A stretch of DNA of 64,000 nt from CAJXNP01 sp050305935 (lineage in GTDB: Bacteria > Bacteroidota > Bacteroidia > Cytophagales > Cyclobacteriaceae): assembly GCA_050305935.1 (NCBI GenBank), contig JBNLGG010000005.1, positions 1 through 64,000 on the forward strand. The letters run 5' to 3'. A program made the position numbers and the translations under genes. Each line of letters starts with the position of its first letter. Position 1 is the first letter of the stretch. Under the pieces are notes generated by a model. The model did not search any database, was not told the DNA's origin, and worked only from the letters and a program-made list of their open reading frames with translations. This document shows, piece after piece, positions 1 to 8,771 of the stretch.

Positions 1-283
1 TCCCAAGTTGAAAGAGGTGAACATCGTAATAGGTGATGTTTCCTTCATTGTCGTCATAGGTGATCAGGTAGGAATTATCCACTGTATCACCCTTCAAAAA
101 TCCTTTTGATTTTGGTAACTGGACAATACTCCACACCGAACTATCCTGGTCCAGCCAATTGCCAATTAATTTTGAACGGAATACAACATCCTTTTCCAGG
201 TAGAAAGGGTGAAGAGATTTAATAAAACATCCATTAAGAATTACTGCCAATACGGCGATCACTACATAAATTTTCGTTTTCAT
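1..283 (-). CDS. Lipoprotein, C-terminus cut by window edge
   Basis: The minus-strand frame opens with an ATG at 281-283 and stays open to the first base of the window, so about 94 N-terminal residues are visible. They begin with a short hydrophobic stretch ending in VILNGC, a lipobox-like signal that predicts a lipid-anchored protein. Just after it come KSLHPFYLEKD and LIGNWLDQDSS, which resemble a common uncharacterised Bacteroidota lipoprotein family. No enzymatic motif is visible. It is divergent from the MORN-caspase gene, and the 169 bp between them must hold both promoters. Confidence 0.75.
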   Translation of the reverse strand, partial: MKTKIYVVIAVLAVILNGCFIKSLHPFYLEKDVVFRSKLIGNWLDQDSSVWSIVQLPKSKGFLKGDTVDNSYLITYDDNEGNITYYDVHLFQLG

Positions 284-452
284 GTCATTTCAATGGTTAA
301 TGATGAAATGAAATAGTAGTATTAAATTAATACCAACAATTTTTTTCGTTAACAGGTGGCATTTTATCGGTGACTTGCTATATCAGATTAAATTGCATTT
401 AAATATTCGTTCGTATATTGACTCATTTACCTGATTTTGGTAATTTTTTGGG

Positions 453-2279
453 ATGAAACCTTTAGCCAGCTTTATCATCTTCTTCCTTTTTCCACTTTCG
501 CTTATAGCCCAGGAATGCACCGAGGGCAATTGCGTCAATGGGGAGGGTACTTATGTTTACAGTGACGGTACCAAATATACCGGAGAATTCGAAAACAGTG
601 AGGCGGATGGCTTTGGGGTGTGCTACTACGCCAATGGAAATGTCTATACCGGTCAGTTCAAAGATCACAAAACCAGTGGCTACGGGGCATGGGCCTACCC
701 CGACGGGAGGAAGCAAAATGGCTACTATGATATCAATGGTAACTTCGTCGACGCGACAGCCCTGACCAAGGGGTGCTTCAGCGGCAACTGCGAAAACGGC
801 TATGGTACCTACTATTATGACAATGGCACGATCTACATTGGCAATTTTCAAAACGGGCAATGCCACGGGCAGGGTACCTGTTACTTCGAAGACGGTAGCA
901 TGTATGTAGGCCAATGGGCCAAGCACATGTTTAACGGCCAGGGGGTTCACTATACCACAAGCGGTGTGATAGAACGCGGCTTCTTTCAGGACCATAAATT
1001 TGTGGGAGAGGAAAGTGGTGGCGAGGTTGGCTGCATTTCAGGGAATTGCATCGATGGGTTTGGCATTTACAAATACGATGATGGAGGCATTTACACCGGG
1101 GAATTTGTGGACAGCTACCGCGAGGGGCAAGGTACTTACTACTGGAAGGACGGTGGCAAATATGTGGGCGCCTGGGTGCTTGGGCAGTTTGAAGGGGAAG
1201 GCACCTACACCTACCCCGATGGTACGGTTTCGTCCGGCACCTGGAAAAATCATGAATTGGTGTCTTCTGTGGAGGAGAAAAACCTGAAAGCAGAGATCAG
1301 GTGGGAAGACCCGCTGACCGCCACGACAAAAGTCACCTATAACAATTATAATGTAAAAGCTTGCATACAGTCAGCCTCTGATGTCGCTGGTATAAAGGTC
1401 TTTAATAATGGCCAAGAGGTCTTTTCTAAATCACAATTTGAGAAGGATGCCCTCTCCGGATGTACCATTTCGTTTTCGGAAATTGTCTATTTGAATCCTG
1501 GAATAAATAAAATTGAGATACAGGTTCGCAATAATGGGGGAGTAGCCATTTCCGTCGAGAGGCAAATAGAACTGGTGGTTGCCAACCAGCAAAAGCGACT
1601 GGCACTGGTGCTGGGAAATGCAGAATACCAATATGCCAACAAGCTGAGGAATCCAACGAACGATGCGCAGGCCATGTCCCGGATGCTACAGAACCTCGGC
1701 TTTACCGTGATAGAAAGGGAAAATGCCTCCTTGCGGGATATGAAAATGGCGATCGACGAATTCGGCAAAAAGCTCAATGATGAGAAATACGATGTGGCCT
1801 TGTTTTACTACGCCGGTCATGGCATCCAGGTAAAAGGACTCAATTACCTGGTGCCTGTTGAAGCGGATATTTCCTCGGAAGCACAGGTAGAATATGATTG
1901 TTTGAGGGCGGATAGGGTGAAAAGCTTTATGGATGTAGCAGGCGCCGATGTGAATATTATCATATTGGATGCCTGTCGCAATAATCCTTTTGCCAGATCA
2001 TGGAGCCGGTCGGGTGATGCAGGTGGCCTGGCTTTCATGAGTGCCCCGACAGGAACCTTGATTGCCTATGCCACAGCTCCCGGCCACACGGCAGCAGATG
2101 GTGAGGGACAAAATGGATTATACACGGAGTCCTTATTGATGGAAATGACAAATCCTTCCATCTCAATTTTGCAGGTGTTCCAGCGGGTAAGAAACCGCGT
2201 TTCCCAGCGATCCGGCCAGCAACAGATTCCTTGGGAATCCACTTCACTAACAGGTGATTTTTATATGGGGAAGAAGTAA
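453..2279 (+). CDS. Secreted MORN-repeat protein with C-terminal caspase-like (peptidase C14) domain
   Basis: A 608-residue protein with a signal peptide (residues 1-20, ending LIAQ). Residues 22-270 consist of MORN-type repeats arranged as three modules that each begin with a CxxGNCxxGxGxYxY signature at C22, C108 and C194, exactly 86 residues apart. Residues about 280-375 look like a beta-sandwich linker. Residues about 382-605 are a caspase-like domain: ALVLGNAEY opens it, the catalytic His is H456 in FYYAGHG and the Cys is C508 in LDACRNNPF. Known caspase homologues are cysteine endopeptidases with this His-Cys dyad, so it is probably an active periplasmic or extracellular protease. Its substrate is unknown. 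The end abuts the convergent propeller gene with no spacer. Confidence 0.88.
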   Translation: MKPLASFIIFFLFPLSLIAQECTEGNCVNGEGTYVYSDGTKYTGEFENSEADGFGVCYYANGNVYTGQFKDHKTSGYGAWAYPDGRKQNGYYDINGNFVDATALTKGCFSGNCENGYGTYYYDNGTIYIGNFQNGQCHGQGTCYFEDGSMYVGQWAKHMFNGQGVHYTTSGVIERGFFQDHKFVGEESGGEVGCISGNCIDGFGIYKYDDGGIYTGEFVDSYREGQGTYYWKDGGKYVGAWVLGQFEGEGTYTYPDGTVSSGTWKNHELVSSVEEKNLKAEIRWEDPLTATTKVTYNNYNVKACIQSASDVAGIKVFNNGQEVFSKSQFEKDALSGCTISFSEIVYLNPGINKIEIQVRNNGGVAISVERQIELVVANQQKRLALVLGNAEYQYANKLRNPTNDAQAMSRMLQNLGFTVIERENASLRDMKMAIDEFGKKLNDEKYDVALFYYAGHGIQVKGLNYLVPVEADISSEAQVEYDCLRADRVKSFMDVAGADVNIIILDACRNNPFARSWSRSGDAGGLAFMSAPTGTLIAYATAPGHTAADGEGQNGLYTESLLMEMTNPSISILQVFQRVRNRVSQRSGQQQIPWESTSLTGDFYMGKK

Positions 2280-3218
2280 TTATTCGACCGGAGCCAGTAC
2301 ACCCTGTTCATTCTCAACATAGAGCTTATTAACATCCAATCCATCCAGTATGATCACGCCCTGTAGTGAAGAAAAATGTTCCGGGTCCTGTTTCCACGAC
2401 CAGACCAGATTTCCCTCCGGGGAAAATTCCAACAACTGCGTGCCCAGTTCTCCCTGGTTGGGGCCGTGGCCTTGCCAGTTGGTCACTACGATGTTTCCAT
2501 TTTCAAGAATTTGTAAACCGGAATAGAAATTTCCTTTTTCTTCTTCCGGGCCGCAGATGGCTTTTACCAGGGTGCTTTTGGCATTGAAAATTTGTATGCT
2601 ACCGCCATAACCACCTGCCACCATGGTTTTTCCATCGTGTAGCCTGATGGCCTGCCATGCATGCGGATTTTCCCGGCCACCAATCTGAGCTTTCCAGATA
2701 ATGTTTCCTTTCCTGTCGCCCTCCAACACCAGGTAATTGGCCGTAATCAAAAATGTGCCTTGGGGAGTTTCCCTCACCAGCCGGGCGTATTCAAAGTCGG
2801 GATAGTTGATGGTAGCGACAATGCCTCCACCTTTATTTATTTCCATCAGAGTAATCCCCTTTTGATCCTGCCAGTTTAAGCCAACAAGCATTGTGTTTTT
2901 ATTTCGTAATCTTCGTGCAGCAATAGTTCCCGGATAATTGGTGACTTCATTTATCTTTTCTCCCGATTTGATGAACCGTTCTTCATAACCATTTTCTGTT
3001 CCGATAAGCACCAGGCCCCCACCCACCAACTGGATATCCCTGCCTTTTGGGATGGACTGATGCCAGTTTTTTTCCGGATATTCCAGGTTGACGTAGCTCA
3101 ATTGCGAAAGGCCTTCATCGCGTAGAAGAAAGCTTCGCTGTCCGATGGACGGAGAGGCGATCATCAGAAAAAGTACAACGGGAAATGCAGACAGAATAAG
3201 GTGTTCGCTTAATTTCAT
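2280..3218 (-). CDS. Secreted beta-propeller (WD40/PQQ-like) protein
   Basis: A 312-residue protein with an N-terminal hydrophobic segment (about residues 8-25, ending SIGQ) that predicts secretion. The rest is a series of short beta-blade-like repeats of the type 'GxxLVTGxxNGxVxxWxxxG', for example IVVTNWQGHGPNQG and LEFSPEGNLVWSW, typical of PQQ- or WD40-like propellers that read out as ligand- or protein-binding scaffolds. No catalytic residues can be named. It starts 29 bp after the stop of the PadR gene, so the two probably form one transcript. It resembles propellers in the arylsulfotransferase neighbourhood, but that assignment is only a possibility. Confidence 0.65.
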   Translation of the reverse strand: MKLSEHLILSAFPVVLFLMIASPSIGQRSFLLRDEGLSQLSYVNLEYPEKNWHQSIPKGRDIQLVGGGLVLIGTENGYEERFIKSGEKINEVTNYPGTIAARRLRNKNTMLVGLNWQDQKGITLMEINKGGGIVATINYPDFEYARLVRETPQGTFLITANYLVLEGDRKGNIIWKAQIGGRENPHAWQAIRLHDGKTMVAGGYGGSIQIFNAKSTLVKAICGPEEEKGNFYSGLQILENGNIVVTNWQGHGPNQGELGTQLLEFSPEGNLVWSWKQDPEHFSSLQGVIILDGLDVNKLYVENEQGVLAPVE

Positions 3219-3247
3219 TGTATGTCGGCAGTCACTACTTAAATATC

Positions 3248-3583
3248 TTAGGCATTTGTCTTTATGAACCGGGCAATGGTCTGCATGAACTCAAGTAATT
3301 CAATGGTCTTTTGTTGGGCCACCGCCTTGCCTTTACTGGTCAACCGATAATATTTCCGGATTCGATTAGAAATGATTTCCTCCTCGACAATGACCAAGCC
3401 ATCCCTTTCCAGCTTATGGAGGATAGGGTAGAGCGCTCCTTCCGTCAACGTGATCTTGTTATTGGTACGTTCTCCTACTTCTTTGATCAATTGATACCCG
3501 TAGGTCCGATCCTGTTCGCTAAATACTTTCAGGACGAGGGTTTTTAGCGTTCCCCTTACCAGTTCGTTGTTAAAGCCAGCCAT
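3248..3583 (-). CDS. PadR-family transcriptional regulator
   Basis: A 111-residue winged-helix protein. The family signature is clear: LVRGTLKTLVLKVFSE, then TYGYQLIKEV, then LTEGALYPILHKLERDGLV (recognition helix and wing) and RKYYRLTSKGKAV. PadR proteins are ligand- or stress-responsive repressors, and the short C-terminal helix places this one in the small s2 subgroup. A 9-bp inverted repeat overlaps its start codon (3581-3613), which fits autoregulation. It lies upstream of the propeller gene in the same direction and downstream of the subtilase, whose promoter carries a related sequence. Confidence 0.9.
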   Translation of the reverse strand: MAGFNNELVRGTLKTLVLKVFSEQDRTYGYQLIKEVGERTNNKITLTEGALYPILHKLERDGLVIVEEEIISNRIRKYYRLTSKGKAVAQQKTIELLEFMQTIARFIKTNA

Positions 3584-3613
3584 AAGTTATTGATAACACA
3601 TAACTAACTTATG
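3581..3613. promoter_or_regulatory. Inverted repeat at padR start, candidate autoregulatory operator
   Basis: Two perfect 9-bp arms, CATAAGTTA (3581-3589) and TAACTTATG (3605-3613), lie 15 bp apart and cover the ATG of the PadR gene. PadR repressors usually bind AT-rich inverted repeats in their own promoter, so an operator role is inferred from position and symmetry. Confidence 0.5.
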
Positions 3614-3687
3614 TATAAATGAATTTAATTGCAAGACAAATGGTTTCGAACATCTTGTGAGTCGGTTGGTCAACCTTCAAGTTTTGC

Positions 3688-5325
3688 TTATTGGCTTTGT
3701 GCCACCAGTTTTTCCGCTTCCACAAAGGCGTTGTAGGCATTGACGATCCCACCGCTTGAGGCAAGTGTTTTAAATTTCACTTTCTTCCGCTCCGCTTCGG
3801 ACTCGGAGGGCAGGAATACCTTGGGCTTGTTGATCCTGGTGGCTGAATTAAGCAGAACACCTTTCAATTCCTGCACGGATAATTCAGGGTAATACGACCA
3901 CACCAACGCGGCAATTCCGGTAACGATCGGCGCAGCGAGGCTAGTGCCATCATGTATCCCATACATATTGCCGGTATCAAGTGATAGTATCTGTACTCCC
4001 GGAGCAAATATATCCACACTTTCCACACCGTAGTTGGAAAATGAACCGGCCAGATCCGCATCGAGTTTCGAGCTGCTTGCTCCCACGGTAATCCAGTTTT
4101 GGGCTTTGGTTCCATCGAGGTAGATATCGGTAGGAAAATTGGGTTGGACGTCAATATTGGCGCCGTCATTTCCCGATCCGTGTATGAGGAGGACGCCTTT
4201 TTCTTCCGCCAGCCGGACAGCTTCATCCACGAATTCTTTTTGAGGTGACATATCCTTGCCAAAACTCATATTGATAATATCAGCGCCGTTATTGACAGCG
4301 TATTCTATCGCCAGCGCTACATCCTTGTCGTATTCATCACCATGCGGCACGGTACGGATTACCATGATTTTAACCGGCGCAATTCCATCGATCCCTATTT
4401 TGTTGTTCCTGGTAGCGGCTATCACACCAGATACCGATGTGCCATGGTCGGCACGTTCGCCCACTACATCGTTATTGCCGTAATCCCTGTCTGTAAAATC
4501 TTCGGGATTATCGCCGATAATTTTTCTCGGGTTAAAGTCCAGGTTAAGGTGTTTTTCCAGAAAGAGATTAGTGTAATCCCGGAAGGCAATTAGGTCGTCC
4601 TCCGTAAAACCCATTTCGTAGCGCTCTTCAAGAAATTGCCTGGCTCCTTGCACTTTCGGGTCGTTGCTTTTTACCTTTTCAAGGTCCTGCAAAGTGTTTG
4701 GGGTAATGCCCGTGCCTTCCTTGATAATCTCTTGAGCCTTATAAAAAATGAAAGTGAATTTGTCGATGTTTGCTTTTTGCTTTTGTTGTTTTTCCAATTC
4801 CTTTTGGTACAGATCAGCAGCGTGCAAAAAGTCGGCATATTCTTTTGCTTCATTGTCTTGCAAGGAGACCGCCGAGTTCACGTTTTCAAATTTTGGTTTG
4901 TATTTTCGGTAAACTCTGGTGTATTCCAGTGTTTCGTAGTTTACATTTTTCCCTTCCTTGTTTCCAATAAAATTCCATCCGTGGATGTCATCTATGTAGC
5001 CGTTATGGTCATCGTCTATTCCATTGCCAGGTATTTCATCTTCATTGACCCAAATATTTCCCTGTAGGTCTTCGTGGTCAATCTCCACGCCACTGTCAAT
5101 TACCGCAACCAAAATGGACTTTTTGGGTTTTCTGTCCTTGATAAGGTCATTATACACTTTATCGACGCTGGTCCCGACGATGCCATCCAATGTATAATCT
5201 TTATTGTGCCAATTTAAAAAGCTGTTGTCCAGAGAGTCAATCGGTTTCGCTTGTCCGAAGGCAAACATGTTCATTGTCACTGCATACACCAGTGCAAATG
5301 AAAAAAGTCTTCTTACCATAATCAT
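3688..5325 (-). CDS. Subtilisin-like serine protease (peptidase S8), secreted
   Basis: A 545-residue subtilase with a signal peptide (residues 1-25). The catalytic triad is complete: D77 in VAVIDSGVEIDH, H294 in DHGTSVSGVIAA and S462 in GTSLAAPIVTG, and the oxyanion-hole Asn is N386 in GSGND. The distance from Asp to His is 217 residues instead of the usual 30-40. The insert is charged and probably helical, with a Lys/Gln-rich stretch near residue 180, and it follows a calcium-site-like segment rich in Asp and Gly (about 93-113). There is no obvious C-terminal sorting domain. An inverted repeat just upstream (5349-5365) resembles sequence in the padR promoter. Confidence 0.93.
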   Translation of the reverse strand: MIMVRRLFSFALVYAVTMNMFAFGQAKPIDSLDNSFLNWHNKDYTLDGIVGTSVDKVYNDLIKDRKPKKSILVAVIDSGVEIDHEDLQGNIWVNEDEIPGNGIDDDHNGYIDDIHGWNFIGNKEGKNVNYETLEYTRVYRKYKPKFENVNSAVSLQDNEAKEYADFLHAADLYQKELEKQQKQKANIDKFTFIFYKAQEIIKEGTGITPNTLQDLEKVKSNDPKVQGARQFLEERYEMGFTEDDLIAFRDYTNLFLEKHLNLDFNPRKIIGDNPEDFTDRDYGNNDVVGERADHGTSVSGVIAATRNNKIGIDGIAPVKIMVIRTVPHGDEYDKDVALAIEYAVNNGADIINMSFGKDMSPQKEFVDEAVRLAEEKGVLLIHGSGNDGANIDVQPNFPTDIYLDGTKAQNWITVGASSSKLDADLAGSFSNYGVESVDIFAPGVQILSLDTGNMYGIHDGTSLAAPIVTGIAALVWSYYPELSVQELKGVLLNSATRINKPKVFLPSESEAERKKVKFKTLASSGGIVNAYNAFVEAEKLVAQSQ

Positions 5326-5348
5326 TCAAATAAAAACTTAGTTATCAG

Positions 5349-5365
5349 GTTGATATGTTATCAAC
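5349..5365. promoter_or_regulatory. Inverted repeat upstream of subtilase gene
   Basis: Arms GTTGATA (5349-5355) and TATCAAC (5359-5365) surround the triplet TGT, 24-40 bp before the subtilase start codon. Read on the minus strand it contains TTGATAACATATCAAC, close to TTGATAACACATAAC in the padR promoter (from 3589), which suggests that PadR may control both genes. This is an inference from sequence similarity only. Confidence 0.4.
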
Positions 5366-5414
5366 GCCGGTTAAAAATACAACAATTTTCGATTGGAATC
5401 GGGGGTTGTTTGGA

Positions 5415-5813
5415 TTAATTGGTAAAAGGTGGGATCGTTTTCTGCACCATAATGATCTCCTCCAGGGGAAGGTTTAGTTCGTTCTTGTACAAATTATAGA
5501 TCATCTTCCACTCTTTAGGATCCATAAATCCGTCTGCATTGGCCACATTAGACATGTATGCGATGATTCGTATTTGTTGCTCTCTTTTTAGTTTTCTCAG
5601 ATCATCTGTTAACGATCGAATGATTCCTTCTGGTGTCTCGGCATTATACGATTCGATTTTTTTCTGAAAAGCATCTTTGTCAATGGATTCTTTTCGTATC
5701 ATTTTATTTCCCATCTCAATTTCCTTTGTATCGACTGAGCCATCAGCCGAACTGATATAATAATATGCCTTAATCAGGGTTTCCTTGAAAACATCGAATG
5801 TAGAATTGGTCAT
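5415..5813 (-). CDS. TerB-like (tellurite-resistance TerB family) helical protein
   Basis: A small acidic all-helical protein of 132 residues if the ATG at 5813 (MTNSTFDVF) is used. The frame could be extended by 14 residues, but the upstream part does not look like coding sequence. Paired motifs YYYISSADGSVDTKE and MSNVANADGFMDPKEWKMIY match the duplicated D-G-x-x-D/E helical units of the TerB/DjlA-like fold, which bind metal in structurally studied members. It is presumably cytoplasmic, since no signal peptide is visible. Its role in this organism is unknown; tellurite resistance should not be assumed, because no other ter genes are nearby. Confidence 0.65.
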   Translation of the reverse strand: MTNSTFDVFKETLIKAYYYISSADGSVDTKEIEMGNKMIRKESIDKDAFQKKIESYNAETPEGIIRSLTDDLRKLKREQQIRIIAYMSNVANADGFMDPKEWKMIYNLYKNELNLPLEEIIMVQKTIPPFTN

Positions 5814-6196
5814 GGATAGATTAATGTCGTTTTTGGAGTGGTGGAGTTGATACAAAAAATGTTATTTCCATTTTTTTGAATTTAAAATTAGAAACATTTT
5901 TTTTAAAAATAGTACCGTTAGAATGAAAAAACAGGCATGAAAATCCAAAAATGGAAAGATATAAATTGCGATCAACGAGATTGTCTTTAGTTATATCGAA
6001 CACAATAAAGTGTCTTTTTATTTTAATAAAATCCACTAAAGGATTGGGCGATAATTTTGATATTTAATAAATGAAAATTGACTTTGAATCTTCAACTTCT
6101 AAACTTGGTCTGATAAAAGGAGGATTTTTAGTCAAAGGTTCCCTTGAACAGTACTGTCACAGGTCCTACGACCATTGAAAAGCTAAATGTATACAC
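5814..6196. other. AT-rich intergenic region without recognised gene
   Basis: This 383-bp stretch is strongly AT-rich with poly-A and poly-T runs. It separates the leftward TerB-like gene from the rightward phosphatase gene and so should contain two divergent promoters. Open frames in it are short and of low complexity, and I recognise no protein, RNA or clear repeat. Confidence 0.5.
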
Positions 6197-6655
6197 ATGA
6201 AATTATTTGTGTTTGACCTTGATTTTACGATTTGGGATGCGGGCGGCACCTGGTGTGACTGTACGTATCCACCCTATAAAATGAATGGGAACCATATTCA
6301 GGATATTGATGGACGGTTGATTAAAATGTATCCGGATGTTCCTGAAATCCTTATGCACCTGGAAAATGAAAACAAACATGTCAGCGCAGCATCCCGGACC
6401 AATGCACCGGAAATTGCCAATGAGTTGCTAACAATGTTTGGGATACATAATTATTTTATGCATCCGCAAATTTATCCCGGAAGTAAAGTAATGCATTTTG
6501 AAAGACTCCATAAAAATTTTGGGATTCCATATAAGGAAATGGTCTTCTTTGATGACGAATACAGAAATATCAGGGAAGTATCACAATTGGGTGTAAGCTG
6601 CGAATACTTGGAATATGGCGGATTGCATTGGGAGGTAGTTACCCCCTATTTATAA
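6197..6655 (+). CDS. MDP-1-type magnesium-dependent phosphatase (HAD superfamily)
   Basis: A 152-residue HAD phosphatase. Motif I is FDLDFTIWD (nucleophile D7, acid/base D9), motif II is SAASRT, and motif III/IV is seen as GSKVMHFERLHK and MVFFDDEYRNI. This arrangement and the short length match the MDP-1 family, which in other organisms dephosphorylates protein tyrosine or sugar phosphates such as glycation intermediates. Substrate here is unknown. It ends 15 bp before the saccharopine-dehydrogenase-like gene in the same direction, so they are probably co-transcribed. Confidence 0.82.
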   Translation: MKLFVFDLDFTIWDAGGTWCDCTYPPYKMNGNHIQDIDGRLIKMYPDVPEILMHLENENKHVSAASRTNAPEIANELLTMFGIHNYFMHPQIYPGSKVMHFERLHKNFGIPYKEMVFFDDEYRNIREVSQLGVSCEYLEYGGLHWEVVTPYL

Positions 6656-6670
6656 CGAATGTTTGACTGA

Positions 6671-7879
6671 ATGAAAAAGTTAAAAGTTGGAATTATTAGG
6701 GAAGGAAAACACCCCGTGGATTCTAGGACACCGCTGGTTCCCGCGCAGGCGTCCGCCCTCATCCAAAAATACCCTGACATCGACCTGGTAGTGCAAGCCA
6801 GTGATGCCAGGTGTTTTACGAATGAGGAGTTTACCAATGCAGGCATTCAAGTCGTCGAGGACGTTTCCGATTGCGATATCCTCTTGGGAGTAAAGGAAGC
6901 TCCAATTGCTGACCTGTTGCCGGGTAAGACCTATTTCTTTTTTTCCCACACGATTAAAAAACAGCCTCACAATAAAAAATTATTGCGGGAGATTCTTAGC
7001 AAGAATATTTGCCTGGTCGATTATGAATGCCTGGTCAATGAGCAAAACGTTCGCGTCATTGCCTTTGGATGGTGGGCCGGCATCGTAGGTACCTATAACG
7101 CATTCTGGACTTTTGGTAAAAAATACAATTTGTTTGAGATAAAGAGAGCACATCAATGCCATGACCTGAGCGAACTATTGTCCGAATTGAAAAAGGTAAC
7201 ATTGCCTCCCGTCAAAATTATCATTACGGGGAATGGCAGGGTAGCCAGGGGAGGATTGGAAATATTGGAAGGATTAAAAATCAAAAGAGTGGAACCGGCG
7301 CCCTTCTTTTATCAGTCGTTTGATCAACCGGTGTTTACACAAATGGATGTCAACACCTACTATCGGCATAAAAAGGGGCATCCATTTCACTTTGATCATT
7401 TTTTCAAACATCCTGAGCAATATGAATCGGATTTCCTTCCTTTCACCCATCATGCCGATATTCTGATCAATGCGGTTTATTGGGATCCAAAAGCTCCAAG
7501 ATTATTTTCGTTGGAAGACATGGCCGCAGGTGATTTTAAAATAAAAGTTATTGCCGATATCACCTGTGATATGAATGGTTCGATTCCATCCACGATCCGG
7601 GCCACAACCATTAATGACCCCATATTTGATTTCGATCCGGTGTCCGGGGAGTTGCCACCTTTTAGTAGTGAAAACTCCATTTCAGTGATGTCCATTGACA
7701 ACCTTCCCAATGAGCTTCCACGGGATGCCTCTGTGGAGTTTGGCAGTCAGTTGGCAGAAAATGTGCTTCCGGCCCTTTTAGGTGAAAATGAAAACAAAAT
7801 GATTGAAAAGGCGACGATCGCCAGGGACGGTAGTTTGACTAAACGATTTTCATATTTGGACAATTGGGTCAGGAGTTGA
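6671..7879 (+). CDS. Saccharopine dehydrogenase / alanine dehydrogenase-PNT family oxidoreductase
   Basis: A 402-residue enzyme. The N-terminus KVGIIREGKHPVDSRTPLVP is the substrate-binding signature of the AlaDH/PNT and LYS1-type families, and the nucleotide-binding half contains IIITGNGRVARGG, a Rossmann-like glycine motif. The sequence VIADITCDMNGSIP corresponds to the conserved C-terminal substrate region of Bacteroidota NAD(P)-dependent saccharopine dehydrogenase-like proteins. Known LYS1 enzymes interconvert saccharopine with lysine and 2-oxoglutarate. The physiological substrate in this group is not established, so the name is a family-level call. It follows the MDP-1 phosphatase gene by 15 bp. 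Confidence 0.8.
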   Translation: MKKLKVGIIREGKHPVDSRTPLVPAQASALIQKYPDIDLVVQASDARCFTNEEFTNAGIQVVEDVSDCDILLGVKEAPIADLLPGKTYFFFSHTIKKQPHNKKLLREILSKNICLVDYECLVNEQNVRVIAFGWWAGIVGTYNAFWTFGKKYNLFEIKRAHQCHDLSELLSELKKVTLPPVKIIITGNGRVARGGLEILEGLKIKRVEPAPFFYQSFDQPVFTQMDVNTYYRHKKGHPFHFDHFFKHPEQYESDFLPFTHHADILINAVYWDPKAPRLFSLEDMAAGDFKIKVIADITCDMNGSIPSTIRATTINDPIFDFDPVSGELPPFSSENSISVMSIDNLPNELPRDASVEFGSQLAENVLPALLGENENKMIEKATIARDGSLTKRFSYLDNWVRS

Positions 7880-7961
7880 AGCCAAAATTCCTGGGAAGGA
7901 TTTCCCTGACCACGGCAATTATCTTTAGATTTATCAACTCATATCCCTATTTTTGGGGCGT

Positions 7962-8732
7962 ATGAAAAAGGTAATCAGCTTTGTGCTTCGGCGGGTGCCG
8001 AGAACGACACTGCAAAAAATAAGTCATTTTATCCTTCCTGTTGTTGGGCTGTTTCTTCGCGGAAATAAATATGAATGCCCGATTTCCGGGAAATCCTATC
8101 GTAGGTTCTTACCCTATGGAAGGATCGATCCGAGGCCAAATGCTTTGTGTCCCGACTCCCTTTCCCTGGAGCGCCACCGGCTGATGTGGCTATACCTACA
8201 GGACAAAACCAACTTCTTCAAAGAGAAATTAAAAGTGCTCCATATTGCCCCGGAATTGTGTTTCATTAAAAAATTTGAAAAGCTGCACGGGCACAACTAC
8301 ATCACCGCCGACCTGGAATCTCCCCTGGCAAAAGTGAAAATGGATGTGCACCAGATTATTTTTGAGGCAAATATGTTTGATGTCGCTTTTTGCAATCATG
8401 TGATGGAACATGTGGATGACGATATCAAGGCGATGAGCGAGATTTATCGCGTGTTAAAACCGGGCGGGTGGGCTATTATTCAGTCGCCCGTGTATCCTGA
8501 AATTGGGGCAACATTTGAAGACCCCTCCATCACCGACCCCAAAGAGCGGGAGAAAGCCTACGGGCAGGACGACCACCAGCGCAAATACGGAAATGACTAC
8601 GCTGACCGGCTTCGAAAAGCAGGCTTCGAAGTGACTGAAGACAACTACGTACAGCATCTACCAAAAGAAAAGGTAGAGCGCTATGCCCTGCCACAGGATG
8701 AGATTATATTTTTTTGTAGGAAGGCTGGGTAA
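7962..8732 (+). CDS. Class I SAM-dependent methyltransferase
   Basis: The protein is 256 residues if the ATG at 7962 is used; a TTG three codons upstream is in frame but less likely. Residues about 85-210 form a Methyltransf_11-like domain: LKVLHIAPELCFIKKF is the degenerate SAM-binding strand, YITADLESPLAKVKMDVH follows, and FDVAFCNHVMEHVDDD with EIYRVLKPGGWAIIQSPVY is the classical post-I/motif III region. The N-terminal part carries CPISGKSYRRFLPYG, common in methyltransferases next to cell-surface glycan genes. The substrate is unknown. Its TAA stop is also the first base triplet of a repeated element (8730-8771). Confidence 0.85.
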   Translation: MKKVISFVLRRVPRTTLQKISHFILPVVGLFLRGNKYECPISGKSYRRFLPYGRIDPRPNALCPDSLSLERHRLMWLYLQDKTNFFKEKLKVLHIAPELCFIKKFEKLHGHNYITADLESPLAKVKMDVHQIIFEANMFDVAFCNHVMEHVDDDIKAMSEIYRVLKPGGWAIIQSPVYPEIGATFEDPSITDPKEREKAYGQDDHQRKYGNDYADRLRKAGFEVTEDNYVQHLPKEKVERYALPQDEIIFFCRKAG

Positions 8733-8771
8733 CCACAGAGGGACACGGAGGTTTACACAGAGGACAAAGAG
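8730..8771 (+). repeat. 'CCACAGAGG' repeat element, copy 1
   Basis: The element reads TAACCACAGAGGGACACGG and continues with a second period, GGTTTACACAGAGGACAAAG, so it is internally periodic (ACACAGAGG/ACACGGAGG). It lies between the methyltransferase stop codon and the GxxExxY stop codon. Copies 2 and 3 (9156-9224 and 10643-10698) are in the opposite orientation, so copies 1 and 2 flank the GxxExxY gene as inverted repeats. Confidence 0.75.

Noticed and set aside
462..995. 177-residue open frame opposite the MORN repeats
   Set aside because: Repetitive MORN coding sequence often gives long antisense frames; composition is Val/Ile-rich and not protein-like.
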